This document shows, piece by piece, positions 7,525-14,540 of a DNA stretch of 64,000 nt. Source of the DNA: a virus; IMG/VR virus record IMGVR_UViG_3300036832_001373, positions 1 through 64,000 of that record. One strand, written 5' to 3'. The stretch's first letter is position 1, and every line of letters starts with the position of its first letter. Both the position numbers and the translations under genes were made by a program. The notes under the pieces are model-generated. The model was not told where the DNA came from, did no database searches, and was given only the letters and a program-made list of their open reading frames with translations.

Positions 7525-7866
7525 ATGGGAAGTAACATTCTTCGACCAGACTTACACCTAACTACAGATCAATTCCACTGGAGTAAGAAAGAGAAAACCT
7601 TCTCAGCTGAGTGTTCAGAACTCAGAATTAACGACAGGAAAGTATTTCCAGTCGGTGGCTTCTGGAAGGCTCTGAGTAGAGCATATAACGATGCCTGTGA
7701 TCTTGGATTCACTCTTGTGAGTCAAAAGACAGGCAAAGAGTTGACTATGGTCGTTGATAAGATTGACAGATCTGAAGATTACAGTGAGGGATTCAGATTT
7801 GTCGAGTTTGTTCCTGCTGATCGTGGGTACAAAGAAAGGTTTAAGGTAGTAATCTTTAATGGCTAA
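7525..7866 (+). CDS. Hypothetical protein
   Basis: 113 residues, mixed alpha/beta in appearance, with a GFTLVSQKTGKEL segment. It begins 4 nt after the previous stop, so translation is probably coupled. No family recognised. Confidence 0.6.
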   Translation: MGSNILRPDLHLTTDQFHWSKKEKTFSAECSELRINDRKVFPVGGFWKALSRAYNDACDLGFTLVSQKTGKELTMVVDKIDRSEDYSEGFRFVEFVPADRGYKERFKVVIFNG

Positions 7867-7892
7867 CGACTATCAAACACGGAGAAAGAATC

Positions 7893-8201
7893 ATGACTGA
7901 TACTAAGACAAATCAAAAGTTGTATAATGCTCCTTCTGTGTTCCATACAGTTCTGGCGAACGCAGGATTCTACCACGAGATGACTGGACACGGTTGTGAG
8001 ATGAGTGATTCACCGGATGGTGCTACGTACAGCTACTCCAATGGTGAAATTGGAAAACCAACAGTCAAGACGATATCTCACCATCGTGTCTACGATTACG
8101 CTAGAGACGTTTTTGTGGATAAGTTCTACGTCGGTGATCTGGATGCACACTTCGAAGAGTTTGACTCAATTTCTAAAGCAATCGAGGCAGCTAAGTCCTG
8201 A
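7893..8201 (+). CDS. Hypothetical protein
   Basis: 102 residues. Starts MTDTKTNQKLYNAPSVF after SD CGGAGAAAG. The longest alternative frame (8005-8205) lacks an SD and is rejected. The stop TGA is part of TGATTGATCTAC, shared with other gene ends here. Confidence 0.6.
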   Translation: MTDTKTNQKLYNAPSVFHTVLANAGFYHEMTGHGCEMSDSPDGATYSYSNGEIGKPTVKTISHHRVYDYARDVFVDKFYVGDLDAHFEEFDSISKAIEAAKS

Positions 8202-8226
8202 TTGATCTACTAAACGGAGAAAGAGA

Positions 8227-8391
8227 ATGAGAAAGATCGTAACTAACTTGGATCCTAAGCCGATCCCAATGCGTAACTTCGATTGGTTAGCAGTTGATGA
8301 TAACTACGAGCCGGGTGATCTAATTGGTCATGGGACCTCTGAACTAGAAGCCATAAAGGATCTCTTAGAACAAATTGAAGAGTTAGGGTAG
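8227..8391 (+). CDS. Small protein, unknown
   Basis: 54 residues (MRKIVTNLDPKPIPMRNF start, LEQIEELG end), with SD CGGAGAAAG 5 nt upstream. Its stop overlaps the left half of motif P2. Confidence 0.65.
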   Translation: MRKIVTNLDPKPIPMRNFDWLAVDDNYEPGDLIGHGTSELEAIKDLLEQIEELG

Positions 8392-8411
8392 ACTCTAGCT
8401 GAAACGTTAGT
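8385..8411 (+). promoter_or_regulatory. Bipartite intergenic motif P2
   Basis: AGGGTAGACTC, 8 nt, ACGTTAGT; overlaps the preceding stop codon and lies 30 nt before ATG 8442. Less conserved than most copies. Confidence 0.5.
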
Positions 8412-8441
8412 TAGCTAAGGAAAATTACACGGAGAAAGTAA

Positions 8442-8789
8442 ATGGAAAAGTATTACTACATAGATAGAGACGAGACCGCATTCGGAGGAGAAATAGTTAG
8501 AGTAGCTGAGTTTAGTACCTGGGGTGAGGCTAGAAAAGCTTGGAAAGAAATGGAACCTGATACTGCTAGGGACGTAGTACTCTGGCTAGCTCGTGGATAT
8601 AGAAATCATGAGGACTATGGTGAGACATTGGATGCTAAGCCACCAGAAGCTCATCCGTTCCATCCAAGTAACTTTAGGGATATGTTCAGAGAAAATGATC
8701 TCAAGAAAATCGATAAGAAGTTCAAGGAGGCTAAGGGGCTAGGAGGTCCTAGTATAGACTTGTCCAAATTAAAGATTAAGAGGAAGTAA
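8442..8789 (+). CDS. Hypothetical protein
   Basis: 115 residues. Starts MEKYYYIDRDETAFGGE, with a basic C-terminal third (KKIDKKFKEAKG, LKIKRK). SD CGGAGAAAG precedes ATG 8442. No family recognised. Confidence 0.6.
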   Translation: MEKYYYIDRDETAFGGEIVRVAEFSTWGEARKAWKEMEPDTARDVVLWLARGYRNHEDYGETLDAKPPEAHPFHPSNFRDMFRENDLKKIDKKFKEAKGLGGPSIDLSKLKIKRK

Positions 8790-8817
8790 ATTCTCCCTTC
8801 TAAGGCGAGTGATCTAA

Positions 8818-9114
8818 ATGGAGACCAAAGTGGAAAACAAAAGGAAGTTTTACTTGGCAAGAATCTTGGATAAATCCAAGAAGATTAACTTCGTTTTGAT
8901 GCTAGCAAACGATAAAGAAGATACCACTTTAATTCTTCTAAAGAATAATATTCTTCAGGATGGAGAAGAATACTTAGACAGCAGAGAACTACTCGAGGAG
9001 GATAAGAAAGTTTATCCAAACCAGATCTTAGAAAAGATAAACGAAGGATACACACTTAGGTTTGGGTTGGTTAACCCAAGGATTCCAGAAGAGTTAATAA
9101 AAGGAGTAGATTGA
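8818..9114 (+). CDS. Hypothetical protein
   Basis: 98 residues of charged alpha/beta sequence. ATG 8818 is part of AAATGGAGA, which may itself act as SD for GTG 8830 in the same frame; the start is ambiguous. The stop lies within GATTGATCTACC at the head of element E3. Confidence 0.55.
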   Translation: METKVENKRKFYLARILDKSKKINFVLMLANDKEDTTLILLKNNILQDGEEYLDSRELLEEDKKVYPNQILEKINEGYTLRFGLVNPRIPEELIKGVD

Positions 9115-9163
9115 TCTACCTTCTAGAGGATCGAGAGGTCCTCTATGAGGTGGATGATCTACC
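9109..9163 (+). terminator. Double-hairpin intergenic element E3
   Basis: GATTGATCTACC is followed by stem TAGAGGATC / GGTCCTCTA with a GAGA tetraloop (9124-9145). Hairpin GGTGGA-TGA-TCTACC follows at 9149-9163. Its presence shows that a longer reading of the next gene from TTG 9111 is not translated. Confidence 0.7.
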
Positions 9164-9188
9164 GATCTCTAACACGGAGAATGTAATA

Positions 9189-9707
9189 ATGGAATCTAAG
9201 CAGATTGATATTGACATGGAAGTCTACAAGTCATTGGAGAATCGTAGGAGATCTTTTCTCCAATCCCACAACCATATCCTGAGGGAACTACTTGGTCTAG
9301 ATCCAGGAGTACCTGAGATACCAGTAGAACCACTCCCACAAGTGAAGGCTCCAGCAACGGTCATGGCTAGTGCTGTTCCTGAAGTCGGAGTACAAAAGAG
9401 TCGTCCCACAGGTCCACAAGGATGGCGCTACGGAGATTTATTTCTCCAAAATGGAACTCAAGTGAGACTATCCTGGACAGGAACAGTTTTCTCTGGAATG
9501 ATCGTTCAAGGAAACTGGGTCGTAGAGGGACAAAGCTTTAGATCTCCTTCTAGAGTAGCAGAGGTTCTCACTAAAACAAAGGCATCAATGAGTCACAAGT
9601 ACTGGGAAGTTCTAAGGCCTGGGTCTCTTCGTTGGATCAGACTAGATAAAATCGCAGCATCAAAACCTGAAGGGAAACCCGAAGAAGATATCAAGTTCAA
9701 TAGCTGA
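9189..9707 (+). CDS. RHH plus RAMA-like DNA-reader protein (tentative)
   Basis: 172 residues from ATG 9189 (SD CGGAGA). Residues 1-40 (IDIDMEVYKSLENRR, then ILRELLGLD) resemble the N-terminal ribbon-helix-helix of SeqA-like proteins. A Pro/Val-rich linker follows. The C-terminal 75 residues (GTVFSGMIVQGNWVVEGQSF, then SPSRVAEVL, then YWEVLRPGSLRWIRL) resemble RAMA/DUF2924-type domains proposed to read modified DNA. If right, the protein may bind modified phage or host DNA. The assignment rests on remembered family patterns, not a search. Confidence 0.5.
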   Translation: MESKQIDIDMEVYKSLENRRRSFLQSHNHILRELLGLDPGVPEIPVEPLPQVKAPATVMASAVPEVGVQKSRPTGPQGWRYGDLFLQNGTQVRLSWTGTVFSGMIVQGNWVVEGQSFRSPSRVAEVLTKTKASMSHKYWEVLRPGSLRWIRLDKIAASKPEGKPEEDIKFNS

Positions 9708-9764
9708 TTGATCTAACTTTGAGGAGTGGTAAGTCCCACTCCTCGGAGGTGGATGATCCCACCT
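9706..9764 (+). terminator. Double-hairpin intergenic element E4
   Basis: GATTGATCTAAC (9706-9717) precedes stem GAGGAGTGG / CCACTCCTC (9721-9744) and second hairpin AGGTGG / CCACCT (9747-9764), directly after the stop of the preceding gene. Confidence 0.75.
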
Positions 9765-9788
9765 ACTTAAGATTGAAGGGGCACAAAC

Positions 9789-9923
9789 GTGATCAACTAT
9801 AGACCCAAGGAGAGTCCAGTCAAATCTAGGATAAAGGTAGCTATCCTAGTTATAGGAGTTATGATAGCAAATATAGTTCTGGCTATCTTTTCCTGGTACG
9901 TAGTTGGGGAACTAATAGGCTAA
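9789..9923 (+). CDS. Small single-pass membrane protein
   Basis: 44 residues from GTG 9789, with AAGGGG 6 nt upstream. A basic N-terminus is followed by one long hydrophobic helix (VAILVIGVMIANIVLAIFSW). It could be a holin-like or inner-membrane accessory peptide; function unknown. Its stop overlaps motif P3. Confidence 0.6.
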   Translation: MINYRPKESPVKSRIKVAILVIGVMIANIVLAIFSWYVVGELIG

Positions 9924-9949
9924 GGGAGACTTTAAACTGAAACGTTAAC
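9923..9949 (+). promoter_or_regulatory. Bipartite intergenic motif P3
   Basis: AGGGAGACTTT, 8 nt, ACGTTAAC; 20 nt before ATG 9970. Confidence 0.6.
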
Positions 9950-9969
9950 CCTTGAAAGAAGAGTGCACC

Positions 9970-10167
9970 ATGGCAGATAAAGTTGAAGAAAAGATTAACC
10001 ATACACCATGTAAACAACATGGACGTTTGGTTTGTACAAAGTGTAATCCAGTAATGTTCGTTACTACTCAGGACGATCCCTTCTATCAGGATTATCGAGC
10101 CTATTGGCTAGAGAACGGTCGTGAGTTGTGTAAGAATCACAAGGAGCTAAAAGCTGAGCTTAGTTAA
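9970..10167 (+). CDS. Small Cys/His protein, possible zinc binding
   Basis: 65 residues. CKQHGRLVCTKC near the N-terminus and a later CKNH could form a zinc site. ATG 9970 is preferred to the in-frame TTG 9952. No family recognised. Confidence 0.6.
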   Translation: MADKVEEKINHTPCKQHGRLVCTKCNPVMFVTTQDDPFYQDYRAYWLENGRELCKNHKELKAELS

Positions 10168-10181
10168 AGAAAGGTTAACCG

Positions 10182-11309
10182 ATGACAGATCCGATCAAAT
10201 CCCTAGATATGATGGCCAGGGGAGCGTATGATCTGCAGCATCTGAGAATCTCTGCAGGTCTACGTATCTGTGCGGGTTTTAGAGAGAAACTAAAGGAAGG
10301 TGGTGGCTTGGATGTTCTTCTCGAAGACGAAGAAAAAGAATCCAAGGAAACTGAGACTAAGGAGCCGGAGGAAGAAGGACCTTCAGAGTTTGAGTCTGAA
10401 GTGGACGAGGATCCCATAAAAGACACTGACTCTGACGAGAAGAAGGAAGAGAAGAGGAAGGCTAAGGAACTAAAGAAGAAAGCTAAGAAGATTCTCGACC
10501 AACTAAAGAAAAGATACCGTAGGTTAACGGACGGAGTAGCAAGGAACCGTACTCTTCCAAAGAGAGAAGGTTTCACTGGAGACGGAATCATCTCTGAGTT
10601 CGCAGAACTTGTTCTGATTCATGAATATCTTGAATTGGAGAAGCAAGAAACAGTCCAGTTCAAGTATATTGGAGAAGAACTCCAGAGCAGTGGAATTATC
10701 GTGTACTTTGACTGGCTAGTCCACCAAAAAGGCATAGGTCCAGCATTGTCAGCAATCTTGCTAACCAAGTTTGACGTTTATCTGGCTGAGCGTCCCTCGC
10801 AGTTCTTTGCGATAGCTGGCTTAGACGTTGGACCTGGTATCGAAACTGATCCAAACAATAAACTTGCTCGGTCAAGACGAAAGGAACACTTGATCGAGAG
10901 AGAATATGAAGCTAAAGACGGTACAATCAAAACTAAAATGTCAACAACGTTCAATCCTTGGCTCCAAGCCAAGATGCTTGGAGTTCTTGGTCCATCGTTG
11001 ATGAAAGCAAAGAGTCCCTATAAAGAACACTACGATAGGTACAAGCATAGGATCTCAACTGATCCAAATCGACGAAAAGGTACTCTTGCCGACAAGAAGA
11101 GAGAATGGGCAGAAGGAAAAAAGACGGAGGAAATCTGGCACAAGAACAGAATCCATAGAGCTTCGATGAGATATATGGTGAAGCAGTTCATTGGTGATTT
11201 CTGGAGAAAATGGCGAGAGGCAGAAGATCTTCCGACGGTACCACCTTACCATGAAGGTGTGTTAGGGCACAAACATCATGGGCCAGACCCTGCTGAAGCA
11301 GCGGAGTAA
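10182..11309 (+). CDS. IS110 C-terminal (HhH)-like protein
   Basis: 375 residues. Residues 40-110 are an extremely acidic then Lys-rich segment. About 185-225 carry a helix-hairpin-helix block (KGIGPALSAILLTKF, then FFAIAGLDVGPG) typical of the C-terminal domain of IS110/IS116 transposases, followed by a basic region and a conserved tail (ASMRYMVKQFIGDFWRKW, LGHKHHGP). The N-terminal RuvC-like DEDD catalytic domain of real IS110 transposases is not evident, so this is more likely a DNA-binding relative than an active transposase. It directly precedes the 1.7-kb alternating array and may bind it; that link is inference. A strong hairpin follows. Confidence 0.65.
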   Translation: MTDPIKSLDMMARGAYDLQHLRISAGLRICAGFREKLKEGGGLDVLLEDEEKESKETETKEPEEEGPSEFESEVDEDPIKDTDSDEKKEEKRKAKELKKKAKKILDQLKKRYRRLTDGVARNRTLPKREGFTGDGIISEFAELVLIHEYLELEKQETVQFKYIGEELQSSGIIVYFDWLVHQKGIGPALSAILLTKFDVYLAERPSQFFAIAGLDVGPGIETDPNNKLARSRRKEHLIEREYEAKDGTIKTKMSTTFNPWLQAKMLGVLGPSLMKAKSPYKEHYDRYKHRISTDPNRRKGTLADKKREWAEGKKTEEIWHKNRIHRASMRYMVKQFIGDFWRKWREAEDLPTVPPYHEGVLGHKHHGPDPAEAAE

Positions 11310-11320
11310 CTGAAGAGATT

Positions 11321-11355
11321 GGGACGGGAGTTTTGTCTCCATTTTCTCCCGTCCC
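11321..11355 (+). terminator. Strong hairpin between HhH gene and array
   Basis: GGGACGGGAG (11321-11330) pairs with CTCCCGTCCC (11346-11355). The 15-nt loop contains TCTCCATTTT, and TCTCCATTTTC at its edge recurs in a hairpin loop at 37522. There is no T tract. It may terminate the gene or begin an RNA that includes the array. Confidence 0.65.
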
Positions 11356-11356
11356 G

Positions 11357-13063
11357 ATAAAGCCGGATACAATAACAGACCTGAACCCCCTTTAGCGAGC
11401 CGATACCAGTAATAGACCTGTTGGAAGATAGCGAGCCGATGTTGGCCATAGACCCGATCAACGACAGCGAGCCGGAGTGGAAAATAGACCCGTTCATTGT
11501 TAGCGAGCCGACCCACGACAGAGACCCGGTCACTACTAGCGAGCTGAGAAGTCACAGAGACCCGAGCCCGAGGAGCGAGCCGTCAATATCTAGAAACCCG
11601 AAAACCCGAAGCGAGCCGGATGTACCTAGAGACCCGAAATCGTGCAGCGAGCCGACCTGATGAAGAGACCCGATGATCTCATAGCGAGCCGTGCCGTATA
11701 AGAGACCCGAAAGCGGTTAGCGAGTCGATGACACTAATAGATCCGTAGAGGAGGAGCGAGCCGGGTTTTCCAATAGATACGGAACCAAGTAGCGAGCCGA
11801 CAAGTCGAATATAGATCCGATGAGAGCAAGCGAGCCGACCTGATTCAGAGATCCGAACCGAGATAGCGAGCCGACGCTATGTATAGACCCGAAAGCGGTT
11901 AGCGAGTCGAGATCAGGAAGTAACCCGTCGACGACCAAACGAGCCGTTGCCACGAAGTGACCCGAGAGGTGAGAGCGAGCCGGAGCCAATAAGTAGACCC
12001 GTGCGTACATAGCGAGCCGAAGCGAAGAATAGACTCGTCTAATGCTAGCGAGCCGTACTTCCATATAGATCCGATGACCGACAGCGAGCCGATGTGTGGA
12101 AGAGACCCGAGTGAGTGTAGCGAGCCGTATATTTAGAGTGACCCGAATCAAAATAGCGAGCCGGAACGAGGAGGAGACCCGATGAGAATTAGCGAGCCGA
12201 ACAGTGACAGAGACCCGATGGTGACAAGCGAGCCGACCGAAAGAAGAGACCCGAGCTCCCGAAGCGAGCCGAAGTTCCACAGTGACCCGTTTGCGGATAG
12301 CGAGCCGTGTTCCACAATAGACTCGACGAGCAATAGCGAGCCGAGCGGTGAAGATGACCCGAAGTGATAAAGCGAGCCGAACTATCTTAGAGACCCGAGA
12401 TTCTCAAGCGAGCCGAGATCGGGAAGTGACCCGGATAGAAAGTAGCGAGCCGAAAAGGAATAAAGATTCGACATGTACAAGCGAGCCGATGCTATGAAGA
12501 GACCCGTAAGAAGCTAGTGAGCCGAAACGCTCAAGAGACCCGAAAAATAATAGCGAGCCGTGAGTTCGGAGAGACCCGAGGTACGACAGCGAGCCTAGAA
12601 TGGTGAATGACTCGATATAGCACAGCGAGCCGATGACTACCAAAGACCCGACGAGAAATAGCGAGCCGATGTCAGTTAGTGATACGTAACCTTGAAGCGA
12701 GCCGAGAAGCTCTAAGAGACCCCGGTGTCATGTAGCGAGCCGAAGGAAGGGAGAGACCCGTAATGTTTCAGCGAGCCGAAAGAGGTCATTGACCCGTTAT
12801 GCGAAAGCTAGCCGACCTGATTCAGTGACCCGGATCGACTTAGCGAGCCGTAATCGAAAATTGACCCGGTCAATAGTAGCGAGCCGAAAGACGCGATAGA
12901 ACCGGATAGTGATAGCTAGCCGTGGTGTAATAGTGACCCGAACACAGCTAGCGAGCCGAGGAACGGAAGTGACCCGATTAGAGTTAGCGAGCCGGAGCGA
13001 CGGAGAGACCCGTTCATGTCAAGCGAGCCGAGAAACGTGATAGACCCGATCTAGACTAGCGAG
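11357..13063. repeat. Alternating 9-conserved / 9-variable array, 36-bp period
   Basis: About 47 super-units of 36 bp: AGCGAGCCG, 9 variable nt, AGAGACCCG (or AGTGACCCG, ATAGACCCG), 9 variable nt. Both conserved 9-mers fit AGNGANCCG, so the base unit is 18 bp with alternating flavour. A few units have 10 or 11 variable nt. The first unit (11357-11365) is degenerate, and the last is cut to AGCGAG at 13058-13063. Variable parts are mostly unique and contain about 13 in-phase stop codons, near the random expectation, so the array is not one coding region. Some ORF fragments (SEP-xxx-RDP) arise by chance from the 18-bp unit. Confidence 0.92.
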
Positions 13064-13068
13064 GTAAA

Positions 13069-13479
13069 ATGAAGAAAATCGACCAGAAACTAGTTGATCT
13101 TTATCAACAAATGCATGAACTAACTCTCCCTGAGTGCAAAAAGTGTAGGGCACCTTTATCTTGTTGTGACAACTTGTATTGTCTGATGGCAGAAGGTTGG
13201 GCAGCCGAGTTTGGAGTAAAACTGGAGCCTACTGGTCATACTGAGCTAAAATTTATGGGACCAAATGGTTGTACAGTACCTCCACATTTTAGGCCCAATT
13301 GTACGTTGCACGAGTGTAGTATAAACTCACTTGGATTCAAACCAAGAAAATCTAACTGGACTAAAGAGTACTTTAAGTTGAGAGACAAGATTATGGAAGT
13401 TGAATACGAAAACGAAGAAAGGGAATCTCGGTTGGGAGCCGTTAAACCCCGGGCGGGGCGGAAAAACGCCGATGAATGA
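13069..13479 (+). CDS. Cys-rich protein inserted in the array
   Basis: 136 residues. At least eight Cys lie in the first two thirds (CKKCRAPLSCCDNLYC, NGCTVPP, NCTLHEC), suggesting metal binding. The tail (ENEERESRLG, then KPRAGRKNADE) is charged. The SD (GAGGT) is provided by the truncated last array unit. The 3' end crosses a GC-rich GGGCGGGGCGG stretch like the islands, and array units resume right after the stop. No family recognised. Confidence 0.75.
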   Translation: MKKIDQKLVDLYQQMHELTLPECKKCRAPLSCCDNLYCLMAEGWAAEFGVKLEPTGHTELKFMGPNGCTVPPHFRPNCTLHECSINSLGFKPRKSNWTKEYFKLRDKIMEVEYENEERESRLGAVKPRAGRKNADE

Positions 13480-13480
13480 A

Positions 13481-13507
13481 AGTGACCCGAATCCGCTGAG
13501 CGACACC
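13481..13507. repeat. Array remnant beyond the inserted gene
   Basis: AGTGACCCG, 9 nt, AGCGACACC keeps the 18-bp phase of the main array one base after the stop of 13069-13479. This shows the array once extended further or that the gene was inserted near its end. Confidence 0.8.
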
Positions 13508-13556
13508 ACTGCTTAAATCTAAGTTGTACAATACAAATCTAGCTAAGAGGTTAAGC

Positions 13557-14042
13557 ATGAAAGAGACGTTTGAAGAGTTTTGCGAAACCGCAGTTGAAGT
13601 TGTCAAAGAGCCATTCAAGTCAATGGGAGAGTTACCACCAACCTGGTTCTTGCAGAGACCTGATGGAGAAGTAGGTATGTTTGTAACTCCTTGGGATGAT
13701 TTTAGAGAAAAGGAGGCAACTAGTCAAAAGATGAAACTTCTAATGAAGGAAAACGATATTATAAGGTACGCTTTGATTACTGAGGCTTGGATGGTTGAGA
13801 GAAAAAATCCAGATGGAACTAAGTTAGCCAAGGATTGGAAAGGACCACTTCCAAGTCAGTCCCCAGACCGTGAGGAAATTGTTATGATTGTTGGAGGTGA
13901 TCTAGAAGGGCATTGTGTTGAGGGTATGGCAAGTGTTACTCGAGACAAGGAAGGTAAACCAATACTTGGAAAGTTCGAGTTAAAGTACAATAAGTTTTCA
14001 ATGGAAGGTCGGTTCGTCAACTTGTTGAGAAAGGTTCATTAA
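13557..14042 (+). CDS. Hypothetical protein
   Basis: 161 residues from ATG 13557 (AAGAGG 8 nt upstream). Contains PPTWFLQRPDGEVGMFVTPW and a beta-rich C-terminal half (EEIVMIVGGDLEGHCVEG). The pattern looks like a conserved phage protein but I cannot name it. Confidence 0.65.
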   Translation: MKETFEEFCETAVEVVKEPFKSMGELPPTWFLQRPDGEVGMFVTPWDDFREKEATSQKMKLLMKENDIIRYALITEAWMVERKNPDGTKLAKDWKGPLPSQSPDREEIVMIVGGDLEGHCVEGMASVTRDKEGKPILGKFELKYNKFSMEGRFVNLLRKVH

Positions 14043-14055
14043 AATGGAGAGAAAG

Positions 14056-14331
14056 ATGACTGGAGGAAAACCAAAGGATATCACTCTAGTGGAAGCTATA
14101 ATGATGACCGATGAACTAGCTAGAAAAGGATGCAAAGTTTACCAGAAGTTCACATGTAGTTTGTGTGGCTCACGACAGACAATAGATTTACCAAATGTAT
14201 TCTACAAAACTTGTAAATGCGAGTTATGCGGAAGCATTACTAATGTGGAGAAACAAGGATGTGGAATAGCTGTTGTCGGTCCTCCTGAAGTTATTCTGAA
14301 GAATCTAGTCGGAGGAGGGTCTGATGACTGA
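14056..14331 (+). CDS. Small zinc-ribbon protein
   Basis: 91 residues. CSLCGS and CKCELCGS provide four Cys for one zinc ribbon. ATG 14056 is preferred to ATG 14044 because TGGAGAG at 14045-14051 would then serve as SD. Function unknown. Confidence 0.65.
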   Translation: MTGGKPKDITLVEAIMMTDELARKGCKVYQKFTCSLCGSRQTIDLPNVFYKTCKCELCGSITNVEKQGCGIAVVGPPEVILKNLVGGGSDD

Positions 14332-14355
14332 TAAGGAGGGTCTGATGACTGATAA
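14314..14355 (+). repeat. 21-bp tandem duplication of an RBS and start codon
   Basis: GGAGGGTCTGATGACTGATAA is not written in full elsewhere: it occurs twice in tandem (14314-14334 and 14335-14355). Each copy has GGAGG and an in-frame ATG (14324, 14345), giving the next gene two identical initiation sites. Confidence 0.85.
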
Positions 14356-14539
14356 TGAGTGTAGAGAACTATTAGTAGGAATAATTAAAGCTTGGGAGTC
14401 ACTTCCTGGAGGTCAGAATTATAGACCTCATGCAGTAGCAGAATGGCTAAGCAAGGAAATGTCTCCAGAAATAAATAAAGCTAGAACATTTCTAGGGATG
14501 TCAAACAAAGGTGGTAACTTCAGGGAGAGATCTGACTAA
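14345..14539 (+). CDS. Small protein, unknown
   Basis: 64 residues from ATG 14345, or 71 from the duplicated ATG 14324. Helical (ECRELLVGIIKAWESLPGG, AVAEWLSKEMSPEINKAR). Overlaps the preceding stop if the first start is used. Confidence 0.6.
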   Translation: MTDNECRELLVGIIKAWESLPGGQNYRPHAVAEWLSKEMSPEINKARTFLGMSNKGGNFRERSD

Positions 14540-14540
14540 A

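Noticed and set aside
8005-8205. ORF in the second frame of gene 7893-8201
   Set aside because: No SD, composition unlike neighbours, fully overlapped by a better frame.
9111-9188. Longer N-terminus for the RHH/RAMA-like protein from TTG 9111
   Set aside because: This stretch is a double-hairpin intergenic element matching three others; ATG 9189 has its own SD.
10175-10591. Minus-strand ORF opposite the HhH gene
   Set aside because: Ser-rich shadow of the Glu/Lys-rich coding strand; opposite to operon direction and without SD.
10182-11309. Complete IS110-family insertion sequence
   Set aside because: No DEDD RuvC-like catalytic domain is seen and no element ends could be defined around the gene.
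11421-12643. ORFs across the array on both strands (SEP/RDP or GSL/RLA repeats)
   Set aside because: They arise because the unit is 18 bp; frames are broken by 10-11-nt units and by about as many stops as chance predicts, and no SD is associated.
11357-13063. CRISPR array
   Set aside because: Conserved parts are only 9 bp with two alternating forms and spacers are 9 nt, far below CRISPR sizes; no cas gene is present.
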